Positions 8,585 to 17,428 of a DNA stretch of 64,000 nucleotides are shown piece after piece. Position numbers and translations under genes: made by a program. The notes below the pieces were generated by a model that searched no databases, was not told where the DNA came from, and saw only the letters and a list, made by a program, of their open reading frames with translations. Within the stretch, counting starts at the first letter, position 1; every line of letters begins with the position of its first letter. Origin of the DNA: Brevundimonas vesicularis (GTDB lineage Bacteria > Pseudomonadota > Alphaproteobacteria > Caulobacterales > Caulobacteraceae); NCBI RefSeq assembly GCF_027105095.1, contig NZ_CP114278.1, forward strand, positions 496,001 through 560,000. Direction: 5' to 3'.

Positions 8585-10804
8585 TCAGAACAGCCGGAGT
8601 GACTGAGCTGTGTCTGGCGCAAGCAGGCTTACGGCTTCGCTGATCTGAACGTATGCCGCCATGATGTGGTAGAATGAGCTAGCGGGAGCGGGTTCGTCGA
8701 TAAAAATTCCGTTTTCCAACATCTTGTCATGCCAGAGGCCTTGAGGCGTCAGGTATAGCCATAGCGCCCGCTGCGCGTGAGCCGCCTGATCGAGACAATG
8801 GACGCGTCGCGCATCGTCGCCAAGCGCAGCGAAGATGAGCGACGCTTTCAGCCATTCGGTCTGAGGCCACAATCGGGAACGCGGGCTACGCACGCTGCCG
8901 TCGATATTCATCGCGTCCATGGCGATGCCGCGTTTTGGATCGACTCCCTTAAGTCCGGCTTCATACAGCCGCCAAGCGTCACCGATGACCGTTGTGTCTT
9001 TCCGGCTTCGGCCATAGCGCGCCATCAGCCAAGCCCATTCGAACTGATGTCCGGGCTCGACCAACCAGCCGTCGGCACCGGCGGCGGGTCGCCAATTCGA
9101 GTCGAAGTATTCTCGCAGGTTCCCCGTTTCAACGTCTATAAAATGCGTTCGCGCCAGATGCACGATTTGGTCGGCCAGCGCTGTCCAATGATCGCCGCCG
9201 CCGACGTCCTCCCAAGCCAGGGCCGCTTCTAGGAGATGCATATGGCAATTGGATTGATAGGGATGGCTTCCGGCCTCCTTCAGCCCGCCCTTGGCATCCG
9301 CGCCTTGCATCAGCAGATCGCGGATCCCAGCGGCTTCGACTTCCAGCGCTAGATCTTCCGTGACGCTTGAAATGCACGCTAGGGCAAGGATTAGGAAGGC
9401 CTGATCATAGACCATTGCCGTAGCGTCCAGCGGTGCGCCGTCCGCCGCCAACAATGTACGTATCTGGCCGTCGGGGCGTCGGTAGGCAGAACTAAGGTGC
9501 ACAAGTCCGCTCTCTACGACTGCTTTCCATGGCCCCTGCCAGCCTTGCCGTCCGGCTTCGGCGTAGACCTGCAGTTGGCGTGCCTGGACACGCGCGCGGC
9601 GGGAGGTGGCGATGCGCCGGCCATCAAGCGCAAGGACCTCTTCGAAGGCGCCCATCTCATTTTGGCCCAGGCTAGACCAGACGGGCAGCGCAGCCTGCCT
9701 CAGCCAAGTCGCCAAGCGCGTGGCTCCAGTTTCGAGCGTTTCGAGCGGCTCGGCCGAGGGAAAGTCGAGATGTTGCGGCGACAGCTTGCGTAGTCGGTCG
9801 ACCACCTTCTTGACGTCCTGACTCTTCTTCAGATCCGTGACCAGCACCGCATCGCGTTCGACGATGATACCGACATCGGTGAGGCCGATGGCCGCGACCA
9901 TCACTCCGTCGCACGCTCTAATCAGGCAACCTTCGGAGTCCTCTAAGATGTGAAGACCGACGTTGCCTTCGCCAGAAGCATGGACTGAATCCCAGGCGCC
10001 GAGGTCCGACCACATAAACTGCACCGGCAAAACCGACGCGACGGAAGTCTTCTCCATGACGGCGTAATCGATGGAAATCTTGGGGGCCGTTTTGAAGCCT
10101 GCGCCAAGAGTTATGCAGGGTCCGTCGATCTCTGCCTGATCCAGAGCAACCTGAACCGCTTCTCCTACAGCGGGTGCTCGATCAGTGATTTCTTGGCCGA
10201 GCACATCAGCACGAACGATGAAGTTGCCGCTGTTCCAGAGATAGCCTTCGGAAATGTATCGACGGGCCGTTTCATGATCAGGCTTTTCGACAAAGGCGGA
10301 TACCTCCGACAGCCCTGAGCCGAGCGGCGCGATATAGCCGTACGCTGAAGAGGGTGCGGTGGGCACGACGCCCAAGGTGACGATGCGACCCTTCGACGCG
10401 GTGGCAACGGCCTCTTTTACCGACTGTCTGAACGCTTCGGCGTCGGGGATGTGATGGTCGGACGCGACGAAGAGGTTGACGGCGTCCGGCGAGCGACGCG
10501 ATGTCCACAACGCAGCGGCGGCCATGGCGGCGGATGAGTCGCGACCTTCGGGTTCAAGCAGGATGACGGCGGCGACGCCGATCTCCTCAAGCTGTTCGAG
10601 GATGGATCGCTTGTGAGCAACGCCGCCCACGACAATCAATTCACCGCCGTTATCCGCAAGCACCGATACGCGAGAAACCGTTTCCTGAAATAGGGAGCGG
10701 TTTCCGGAGAGTGGGATAAACTGCTTGGGTAGCGAGGGCCGTGACGCAGGCCACAGGCGCGTTCCGGATCCTCCGCACATGATGACGGGATAGATGGTGA
10801 CCAT
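8585..10804 (-). CDS. Mannose-1-phosphate guanylyltransferase fused to an AGE-type isomerase domain
   Basis: A 739-residue fusion. Residues 1 to about 350 are a GDP-mannose pyrophosphorylase with CGGSGTRLWPASRPSLPKQF near the start, ASDHHIPD, and FVEKPDHETA. The usual C-terminal partner in such bifunctional enzymes is a cupin type II phosphomannose isomerase, but here residues about 375-739 look like an (alpha/alpha)6 N-acylglucosamine 2-epimerase/isomerase domain (GQIRTLLAADG, DQAFLILALA, HLLEAALAW, EPGHQFEWAWLM, RLWPQTEWLKA, ASSFYHI). I infer that it converts fructose-6-phosphate to mannose-6-phosphate and that the fusion then makes GDP-mannose. Isomerase activity is inferred, not shown. 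Confidence 0.85.
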   Translation of the reverse strand: MVTIYPVIMCGGSGTRLWPASRPSLPKQFIPLSGNRSLFQETVSRVSVLADNGGELIVVGGVAHKRSILEQLEEIGVAAVILLEPEGRDSSAAMAAAALWTSRRSPDAVNLFVASDHHIPDAEAFRQSVKEAVATASKGRIVTLGVVPTAPSSAYGYIAPLGSGLSEVSAFVEKPDHETARRYISEGYLWNSGNFIVRADVLGQEITDRAPAVGEAVQVALDQAEIDGPCITLGAGFKTAPKISIDYAVMEKTSVASVLPVQFMWSDLGAWDSVHASGEGNVGLHILEDSEGCLIRACDGVMVAAIGLTDVGIIVERDAVLVTDLKKSQDVKKVVDRLRKLSPQHLDFPSAEPLETLETGATRLATWLRQAALPVWSSLGQNEMGAFEEVLALDGRRIATSRRARVQARQLQVYAEAGRQGWQGPWKAVVESGLVHLSSAYRRPDGQIRTLLAADGAPLDATAMVYDQAFLILALACISSVTEDLALEVEAAGIRDLLMQGADAKGGLKEAGSHPYQSNCHMHLLEAALAWEDVGGGDHWTALADQIVHLARTHFIDVETGNLREYFDSNWRPAAGADGWLVEPGHQFEWAWLMARYGRSRKDTTVIGDAWRLYEAGLKGVDPKRGIAMDAMNIDGSVRSPRSRLWPQTEWLKASLIFAALGDDARRVHCLDQAAHAQRALWLYLTPQGLWHDKMLENGIFIDEPAPASSFYHIMAAYVQISEAVSLLAPDTAQSLRLF

Positions 10805-10931
10805 TTATCATCGCTGTGATCAGTGAGGTTGATCAGCCTATTAGGTTAGACGACTGACGTCGTCATCTCATTTGCTGATCCGAAATTGCGAGTGTGCGGG
10901 GAGCCGGATGTTGAGCGTGGCAGATGTTTGA

Positions 10932-11393
10932 TCACAAAGGCAACACCGTTGTCGATTTGACCTCTTCCAACACCGCATACGTCCGGGTTTCGCGGACGCC
11001 CGGCATTCGCACCAGAACGTCGCCCAGGAAGACGCGGTAGGCGTCCATGTCGCCGACGCGGGCCTTGATCAGATAGTCGAAGCCGCCGGCGACCATGTGG
11101 CATTCCAGCACCTCCGGCTGACTGCGAACGGCGGCGGCGAAGGCTTCGAAGACGTCGCCGGTGGTGCGATCCAGCAGGACCTCAACGAAGATCAGCAGAT
11201 CCCGACCGACCTGGGCCGGGTCAATCATGGCGGCGTAGCCGGTGATGATCTTCTTTTCTCGAAGCCGTTTGACCCGTTCGAAACAGGCGGCGGGCGACAG
11301 GTTGCAGCGCCGCGCCAGTTCGGCGTTGGAGATGCGGGCGTCGGTCTGGAGCACCCGCAGGATGCGGCGGTCGACGGCGTCGATATCGATCAT
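10932..11393 (-). CDS. Lrp/AsnC-family regulator, probably of proline catabolism (PutR-like)
   Basis: A 153-residue regulator. Residues about 5-60 are the AsnC-type HTH (ISNAELARRCNLSPAACFER) and the rest is the RAM ligand-binding domain (ECHMVAGGFDYLIKARVGDM). The start was set at MIDIDAVDRRIL; the longer frame runs through the intergenic region and back over putA. It is divergent from putA across 109 bases, the arrangement of PutR in other alphaproteobacteria, so proline-responsive activation of putA is the likely role. The ligand is inferred from this context. Confidence 0.88.
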   Translation of the reverse strand: MIDIDAVDRRILRVLQTDARISNAELARRCNLSPAACFERVKRLREKKIITGYAAMIDPAQVGRDLLIFVEVLLDRTTGDVFEAFAAAVRSQPEVLECHMVAGGFDYLIKARVGDMDAYRVFLGDVLVRMPGVRETRTYAVLEEVKSTTVLPL

Positions 11394-11502
11394 CGGAAAT
11401 TGGAGAGGTAAGCCGAACGATCTTCGGCCTGACTGCATATCATACGAAGCACCTTCAATGAACTCCGTCATATACGGCTGAAATCCACAGGATTTGCCAC
11501 CG
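11394..11502. promoter_or_regulatory. Divergent lrp/putA control region
   Basis: This short gap separates the Lrp-type gene from putA. Two A/T-rich elements of similar sequence, CATATCATACG at 11436-11446 and CATATACGG at 11469-11477, are 33 bases apart, about three helical turns, and are candidates for Lrp/PutR binding. A hairpin, GCCGAA then TTCGGC (11412-11428), lies in the leader of the regulator gene. These are candidate sites read by eye. Confidence 0.35.
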
Positions 11503-14500
11503 ATGATTTCGACCGCCTTCACGCCTTCGAGCCTGGCCGCCTGGGACGGTCTGGACGCGCACAAGTTCCGCGACGAGCGCGAGGCCGTCGCCGCCAATCT
11601 GGCGCGCATGCCTCTGGATGCGACCGAACGGGCCGATGTGGTCGCCGAGGCGACGGCCCTGGTTGAACACGCCCGCCGCAGCCAGAAAAAACAGGGGGTC
11701 GTCGAAAGCTTCCTGCAGCAATTCTCGCTGGGCACCCGCGAGGGTCTGGCCCTGATGTGTCTGGCCGAGGCCTTGCTGCGTGTGCCGGACGAGGACACCC
11801 GCGATCGCCTGATCGCAGAGAAGATCGGCTCGGCCGACTGGGCCGCCCACTTGGGTCAGTCGGACAGCCTGTTCGTCAACGCCTCGACCTGGGGTCTGAT
11901 GCTGACCGGCAAGCTGGTCGATGTGGACGACGAGGCCCGCAGCGACCTGCCCGGCTTCCTTAAGCGGATCGCCGGTCGTCTGGGCGAGCCGGTCATTCGC
12001 CAAGCGGTGGCCACCGCCGTCAAAATCATGGGCGAGCAGTTCGTCGTCGGCCGTACCATCCAGGGCGCGTTGAAACGGTCGAACAAGGAAGGCTGGCTGT
12101 GCAGCTTCGACATGCTGGGCGAGGGCGCCCGGACCATGGCCGACGCCGACCGCTACGAGAAAATCTACGCCGACGCCATCGAGGCGGTCGGCAAGACGTC
12201 GAATGGCCAGGGACCGGAGCACGGCCACGGCGTCTCGGTGAAACTGTCGGCCCTGTCCCCCCGCTATGAGGCGACGCATGAGGATGACGTCTGGGCGTCC
12301 CTGTATCCCCGCATCCTGCGCCTTGCCCAGATCGCGGCGAAATACGACATCAACTACACAATGGACGCCGAGGAGGCGGACCGTTTGGCCCTGTCGCTCA
12401 AGCTGCTGGACCGGCTGGCGCACGAGCCGTCGCTTGGCGGCTGGACGGGCCTGGGTCTGGCGGTTCAGGCCTATCAGAAGCGCGGTCTGGAGACGATCGA
12501 ACGCGTCGCCGACCTCGCCCGCCGTTCCGGCCGTCGTCTGATGGTGCGCCTGGTCAAGGGCGCCTATTGGGACACCGAGATCAAGCGCGCCCAGGTGTTC
12601 GGCCGCACCGACTATCCCGTCTATACGACAAAGGCGGCGACCGATCTGAACTACCTGGTCTGCGCCAAGGCCATGATCGAGGCCGCGCCGGCCATCTATT
12701 CCCAGTTCGCCAGCCATAACGCCCACACCCTGGCGGCCGTGCGGCGTATGGCGCGTGATCACGGCGTCACGGTCGAGCACCAGCGGCTGCACGGCATGGG
12801 CGAGGCGCTTTATGACGCCGCTCAAGAAGCCTGGGCCGACGAGGTCGTCATCGTCCGCGCCTACGCCCCCGTTGGCGGGCACGAGGAACTGCTGCCCTAT
12901 CTGGTGCGTCGCCTGCTTGAAAACGGCGCCAACTCCTCTTTCGTCCACGCCCTTCTGGACGAGCGCGTGCCCGCCTCGGCCGTCGCGGCCGATCCCATTT
13001 CCCTGGTCGAGCAGGCGCCCGACCGTCACCCCAAGATTCCGGTTCCGAAAGACATGTACGGCGATCGTCAGAACTCCCTCGGCCGCGATTATTCTCAGGC
13101 CGCCGACCGTGAAGCCCACGCCAGGGCGCTGGAACTGGTCGACCGCGAGAAGTTGACCAGCGGCCCGATCATCGGCGGCAAGCTGCGCGCCGGCCTCAAC
13201 GCTCAGGACGTGACCAATCCCTTCGATCGATCACAGGTGCTGGGCCATGTCTCGGAAGCCGAGGCGGTTGACATCGACGCCGCCGTCCACGCCGCCGCCG
13301 AGGCTCAGGTCAAATGGGACCGCCAGGGCGGCGCCAAGCGCGCCATCGTCCTGCGCGCCATGGCCGATGCGCTGGAGGCCGATCTGGATCGGCTGGTCGC
13401 ACTGCTCAGCCGCGAGGCGGGCAAGACTCTGAACGACGGCGTCGCCGAGGTGCGCGAGGCCGCCGACTTCTGCCGCTATTACGCCCTGCTGGCCGAGCGC
13501 GACTTCACCGCCCCCGAGACCCTGAAGGGCCCAACTGGCGAGACCAACCAGCTGTTCCTGCACGGACGCGGCGTCTTCGCGTGCATCTCGCCGTGGAACT
13601 TCCCCCTGGCCATCTTCACCGGCCAGATCGCCGCCGCCCTCGCCGCCGGCAACGCCGTGCTGGCCAAGCCCGCAGAGCAGACGCCGCTGATCGCCGCCGA
13701 GGCCGTGCGCCTGTATCACAAGGCCGGTCTAAACCCCGACCTACTGGCTCTGGTCCCAGGGCGTGGCGAGACGGTCGGCGCGGCCCTCGTCACCCACCCC
13801 GGAATCGACGGCGTCGCCTTCACCGGCGGCACCGACACGGCCGCGGCCATCAACCGCTCCATCGCCGCCCGGCCTGGCGCCATTATCCCCTTCATCGCCG
13901 AGACCGGCGGCCTGAACGGCATGTTCATCGACACGACGGCGCTGAAGGAACAGGTCATCGACGACGTGATCCAGTCGGCCTTCGGCTCGGCCGGTCAGCG
14001 CTGCTCGGCCCTTCGCGTCCTCTATGTGCCCAAGGATTCGGCCGACGCCTTGATCGAGGGCCTGAAGGGCGCTCTCGCTGTCCAGACCGTCGCAGACCCT
14101 GCCGATCCCAAGACCGACATCGGCCCCGTTATCGATCCCGAATCCCGTCGCGCTTTGGAAGCTCATGTCGAGCGCCTGTCGAAAGAAGCGAAGATCATCG
14201 CCCGCGCCGCCCTGCCGATGGGCGCCGAAAAGGGCGACCTGTTCGCCCCCACCATCGCCGAAATCCCGACGCCGGACTTCCTCGAACGCGAGGTCTTCGG
14301 CCCCATCCTGCACATCCACCGCTACGCCCCGTCCGACCTGAAGTCGGTCGCCAGCAAGCTGGCCGCCCGCGGTTACGGTTTGACCCTGGGCATCCACAGC
14401 CGCATCGAAGCCTTCGCCGCCGAAGTCGTCGACCTGGTCCCCGCCGGCAACGTCTACGTCAACCGCTCGATCACCGGCGCGGTCGTCGGCGTCCAACCCT

Positions 14501-14634
14501 TTGGCGGAGAAGGCCTGTCAGGCACCGGTCCCAAGGCCGGCGGGCCGAACAGCCTGATCCGCTACGCGGCCGAGAAGGCGATCAGCGTGAACATCGCCGC
14601 CCAAGGCGGGGATCCGGCGCTGCTGAACCTGTAG
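11503..14634 (+). CDS. putA: Bifunctional proline dehydrogenase / 1-pyrroline-5-carboxylate dehydrogenase
   Basis: PutA oxidises proline to glutamate in two steps at the inner face of the membrane. The 1043-residue protein has an N-terminal helical arm, an FAD-dependent proline dehydrogenase barrel (about residues 90-480, with RLMVRLVKGAYWDTEIKRAQ), and an aldehyde dehydrogenase domain with SPWNFPLAIFTGQIAAALAA, FIAETGG and the catalytic Cys in GSAGQRCSALR. There is no N-terminal ribbon-helix-helix DNA-binding domain, so this is the short, non-autoregulating class, consistent with the separate Lrp-type regulator upstream. ATG at 11503 was preferred over TTG at 11494. Confidence 0.96.
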   Translation: MISTAFTPSSLAAWDGLDAHKFRDEREAVAANLARMPLDATERADVVAEATALVEHARRSQKKQGVVESFLQQFSLGTREGLALMCLAEALLRVPDEDTRDRLIAEKIGSADWAAHLGQSDSLFVNASTWGLMLTGKLVDVDDEARSDLPGFLKRIAGRLGEPVIRQAVATAVKIMGEQFVVGRTIQGALKRSNKEGWLCSFDMLGEGARTMADADRYEKIYADAIEAVGKTSNGQGPEHGHGVSVKLSALSPRYEATHEDDVWASLYPRILRLAQIAAKYDINYTMDAEEADRLALSLKLLDRLAHEPSLGGWTGLGLAVQAYQKRGLETIERVADLARRSGRRLMVRLVKGAYWDTEIKRAQVFGRTDYPVYTTKAATDLNYLVCAKAMIEAAPAIYSQFASHNAHTLAAVRRMARDHGVTVEHQRLHGMGEALYDAAQEAWADEVVIVRAYAPVGGHEELLPYLVRRLLENGANSSFVHALLDERVPASAVAADPISLVEQAPDRHPKIPVPKDMYGDRQNSLGRDYSQAADREAHARALELVDREKLTSGPIIGGKLRAGLNAQDVTNPFDRSQVLGHVSEAEAVDIDAAVHAAAEAQVKWDRQGGAKRAIVLRAMADALEADLDRLVALLSREAGKTLNDGVAEVREAADFCRYYALLAERDFTAPETLKGPTGETNQLFLHGRGVFACISPWNFPLAIFTGQIAAALAAGNAVLAKPAEQTPLIAAEAVRLYHKAGLNPDLLALVPGRGETVGAALVTHPGIDGVAFTGGTDTAAAINRSIAARPGAIIPFIAETGGLNGMFIDTTALKEQVIDDVIQSAFGSAGQRCSALRVLYVPKDSADALIEGLKGALAVQTVADPADPKTDIGPVIDPESRRALEAHVERLSKEAKIIARAALPMGAEKGDLFAPTIAEIPTPDFLEREVFGPILHIHRYAPSDLKSVASKLAARGYGLTLGIHSRIEAFAAEVVDLVPAGNVYVNRSITGAVVGVQPFGGEGLSGTGPKAGGPNSLIRYAAEKAISVNIAAQGGDPALLNL

Positions 14635-14773
14635 GCGGTCGGTGTCTAACGCTTGCCGGTGTTAGATTGAGCGAGTATGGACCAGCAGCGCATCTCGCGC
14701 GGTGATGCATGCACGTGTGACGATCCTTGGCTTACGGCTGGCTCGAGACCTTTAACACTGGATCGGCACTATT

Positions 14774-15547
14774 TTGTTGAGCGCAGTTCGATCACATAGC
14801 AACATTATCATCGCTCTAATGTTGCGCGAGATCATTACCCGTTATGGCCGTAAAGGCCTTGGTTTTGTCTGGTTAGTTGGCGAACCTCTTCTATTCATAT
14901 TTGGTGTCATACTGGTCTGGTCTTTCATTAAGGCTCCTTACCAGCACGGTTTGCCCGTGGGACCGTTCATCATGACGGGATATGTTAGCTTGCTAATGAT
15001 GCGTCATCTTATTTCCTACAGTATGGGGGCTGTCACTGGAAACGCGGGTCTTTTGTTTCACCAGAAGATAAAAATACTTCATGTCTACATATCTAGGTAC
15101 GTACTAGAATTTGCTGGTTCGACAGCCGCGTTTGTCATTACCTATGCCGTGTTGATGGCTTTTGGCCAGGTAGGTTTTCCTCACAATCTCATGCTTGTAT
15201 ATTGGGGCTGGTTTAGTCTTTTTGTGTTCTCTTCAGGCATGGCGATGGTCATCAGTGCCCTTGCTATGGAATTCGATGTTCTTGAACGCCTCGTCCCTGT
15301 ATTTATGTATTTAATTTTGCCTTTTTCTGGCGTTTTTGTAATGGCCGCCTGGTTTCCACCAGCTTATCGCGACCTTTATCTTATCTTTCCGCTGCCCCAC
15401 ACAATTGAAATGATACGTGCTGGTGTTTTTGGCGAGTTCATCGAGACGCACTACGATCCACTCTATCCGGTTTTCTGGGGCGGTGTGCTTGTTTCTTTAG
15501 GCCTCATCATGCTGGCCCGCGCCAAGGATCACTTGGATGTCGATTAA
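14774..15547 (+). CDS. ABC-2 type polysaccharide export permease (KpsM-like)
   Basis: A 257-residue inner-membrane protein with about six hydrophobic spans and the N-terminal motif MLREIITRYGRKGLGFVW that opens ABC-2 polysaccharide permeases. With the ATPase encoded downstream it should move a lipid-linked chain across the inner membrane. The start is TTG at 14774, since the family normally has about 15 residues before MLREI; ATG at 14819 is the alternative. Codon use and base composition are visibly more A/T-rich than in putA, suggesting horizontal acquisition of the export block. It is the first gene of a four-gene unit. Confidence 0.88.
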   Translation: MLSAVRSHSNIIIALMLREIITRYGRKGLGFVWLVGEPLLFIFGVILVWSFIKAPYQHGLPVGPFIMTGYVSLLMMRHLISYSMGAVTGNAGLLFHQKIKILHVYISRYVLEFAGSTAAFVITYAVLMAFGQVGFPHNLMLVYWGWFSLFVFSSGMAMVISALAMEFDVLERLVPVFMYLILPFSGVFVMAAWFPPAYRDLYLIFPLPHTIEMIRAGVFGEFIETHYDPLYPVFWGGVLVSLGLIMLARAKDHLDVD

Positions 15548-15578
15548 GATGCTCCAAGGCCGATAGGATTTTAAGATC

Positions 15579-16748
15579 ATGAACGACTCACGTCTGAATT
15601 TTCTTGGCCCGCTGCTCGGAAGACCACAGAGTCAACCTGAGCCTACCTCGAAGAAGTTTTCGGTTCGCTCCTACCTACCTTTTGCTCTAGTTGTGGGGGT
15701 GCCGACGCTTGTCGCCGCGGTCTATTACCTCGGCATCGCGAGCCCGCGTTATGTATCCGAGGCCAAATTCCTCGTGCGATCGGCCTCGAAGGAGCAGCCG
15801 TCATCTCTGGGTGTCGCCCTACAAGGCGTGGGGTTATCCACAAATGCGACTGACGCTTTTTCGGTGCATGAATACATCAAATCGAGAGACGCAGTTCGAG
15901 ATCTCAAAAAGAAGCTTCCTCTGGCAAATATCTTGTCAGCGGCCGGCGCTGACCCGTTTTCTCGCTATCCAAGGGTAGGCCAGAGCGCCAGCAGCGAGGG
16001 TCTTTACAAAAGCTTTCAGCGTTTTTTGACGGTCGGCTACAACACAAGCTCGGGCATTAGCACCCTCCGGGTTGAGGCGTTTACGCCGCAAGATGCAAAG
16101 CGAGTTGCAGATAGTTTGCTGGACGGCGGCGAGAATCTCGTTAATGCCCTGAATGAGAGATCTACAGCTCGAGCTGTTACTGATGCCGAAGCAAATCTTG
16201 TAGAAGCGGAATCCCGTTTAACTAATATTCAGACTCGTCTACAAAATTACAGAAATCGCGAAGGCATTATCGATCCTATAGTCTCTGCAACTGAAGGATC
16301 GGCGCTGATTGGTGAGTTGCTGGCGAATATATCTAGTTTGAGGGCTGAACGCTCTCAACTCGCTAGCCAAGCGCCGCAAAGCCCGCAACTGTCTATTTTG
16401 GATGCACGTCTCGCCGCCTACGAACAGCAAATCGAATCCGAACGAAACAAGCTGGCGGGGGGGCAGAACTCTTTAGCCAGCAAAATCAGTGGCTATGAGT
16501 CCTTGGCCCTGGAGCGCGAGATGGCTGATAAGGCGCTGGCCACCGCCAGCTTGGGGTTGGACGCGGCGCGTGTAGAGGCGCGTCAGCAGAAACTCTATCT
16601 TGTGCGCGTCGTGAATCCTGGCCTGCCTGACAAACCCTCGGTGCCAAATCGGTGGGCTGCTATTCTCGCTGTCTTCATCTCCACACTTTTGATTTATTGC
16701 ATAGGCTGGCTCATCTGGGCCGGACTACGGGAGCACAGGCAGATTTGA
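15579..16748 (+). CDS. Capsule polysaccharide export inner-membrane protein (KpsE-like)
   Basis: A 389-residue polysaccharide co-polymerase/export adaptor. One membrane span lies at about residues 32-54 and another near residues 355-378, enclosing a large periplasmic part rich in coiled coil (AEANLVEAESRLTNIQTRLQ, ILDARLAAYEQQIESERNKL). PRYVSEAKFLVRSAS after the first span and the VNPGLPDKPSVPNRW stretch before the second are typical of the KpsE/CtrB/WcbD family. It normally links the ABC exporter to an outer-membrane Wza/KpsD channel; the only such gene in this window is the decayed copy near 27 kb. Confidence 0.88.
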   Translation: MNDSRLNFLGPLLGRPQSQPEPTSKKFSVRSYLPFALVVGVPTLVAAVYYLGIASPRYVSEAKFLVRSASKEQPSSLGVALQGVGLSTNATDAFSVHEYIKSRDAVRDLKKKLPLANILSAAGADPFSRYPRVGQSASSEGLYKSFQRFLTVGYNTSSGISTLRVEAFTPQDAKRVADSLLDGGENLVNALNERSTARAVTDAEANLVEAESRLTNIQTRLQNYRNREGIIDPIVSATEGSALIGELLANISSLRAERSQLASQAPQSPQLSILDARLAAYEQQIESERNKLAGGQNSLASKISGYESLALEREMADKALATASLGLDAARVEARQQKLYLVRVVNPGLPDKPSVPNRWAAILAVFISTLLIYCIGWLIWAGLREHRQI

Positions 16749-17428
16749 TGTCTCCCTCCAAGGATGGCGTGGGTCTTGAGGTCATCGATCTCGGCAAGAC
16801 CTATCTACATGCGCCGGGCGCCAAACCCCTGTTCAAAGGTCTGAGCTTCAACGTGCGTCGCAATGACCGCCTTGCAGTCCTCGGACGCAATGGCCAAGGC
16901 AAATCCACGCTGATTAAAATTCTGGGCGGGGCCCTAGCTCCAACGACAGGCAGGGTGCGCTGGCATATGTCTGGTTCATGGCCTATCGGGTTCGGCGGCG
17001 GTTTCCAGGGCAGTTTGTCGGGCTTGGATAATATTCGATTTCTATCGCGTCTGTATGAGCGTCCCTTTGACGAGTTGCTGGAGCGCGTGGATGATTTCGC
17101 TGAGCTTGGTTCAAAGTTATCTCTTCCCGTCAAACATTACTCTTCAGGTATGAGGGCGCGTCTTGCATTCGGTTTATCGATAGCCATCGAGTTCGATTGC
17201 TATTTGGTTGATGAGCTTGTCGCTGTAGGAGACGCACGCTTCCAAAGAAAATGTAGAGAAGAGCTTTTCCAGCGAAGATCAGATCGAGCATTTATCATGG
17301 CTTCGCATGATATGAATCTCATATCCAAGGTCTGCGACCGTGTGCTGATCATTGAGAGTGGCAAGGCCCGGATGTTTACCGACGTGGAACAGGCTGTGGA
17401 CATTTATACGTCTCTTCGGGCCGCTTGA
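16748..17428 (+). CDS. Polysaccharide ABC exporter ATPase (KpsT-like)
   Basis: A 226-residue ATPase. Walker A is G46RNGQGKST54, the signature is YSSGMRARLAFG near residue 131, and Walker B is CYLVDELVAVGD near residue 151. Length and sequence match the short KpsT/CtrD type, which lacks the C-terminal carbohydrate-binding domain of Wzt. The start ATG at 16748 overlaps the KpsE-like stop (TGATG), and its own stop overlaps the next start in the same way, so the proteins are probably made in fixed proportion. The longer upstream frame lies within the preceding gene. Confidence 0.93.
   Translation: MSPSKDGVGLEVIDLGKTYLHAPGAKPLFKGLSFNVRRNDRLAVLGRNGQGKSTLIKILGGALAPTTGRVRWHMSGSWPIGFGGGFQGSLSGLDNIRFLSRLYERPFDELLERVDDFAELGSKLSLPVKHYSSGMRARLAFGLSIAIEFDCYLVDELVAVGDARFQRKCREELFQRRSDRAFIMASHDMNLISKVCDRVLIIESGKARMFTDVEQAVDIYTSLRAA

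Noticed and set aside
11455..13119. Long open frame (554 codons) on the strand opposite putA
   Set aside because: It mirrors the third-position G/C bias of putA, has no family resemblance and no ribosome site; putA motifs are continuous on the other strand.
13314..14705. Open frame of 463 codons on the same strand as putA
   Set aside because: Arg/Pro-rich out-of-frame shadow; the aldehyde dehydrogenase motifs are in the putA frame.
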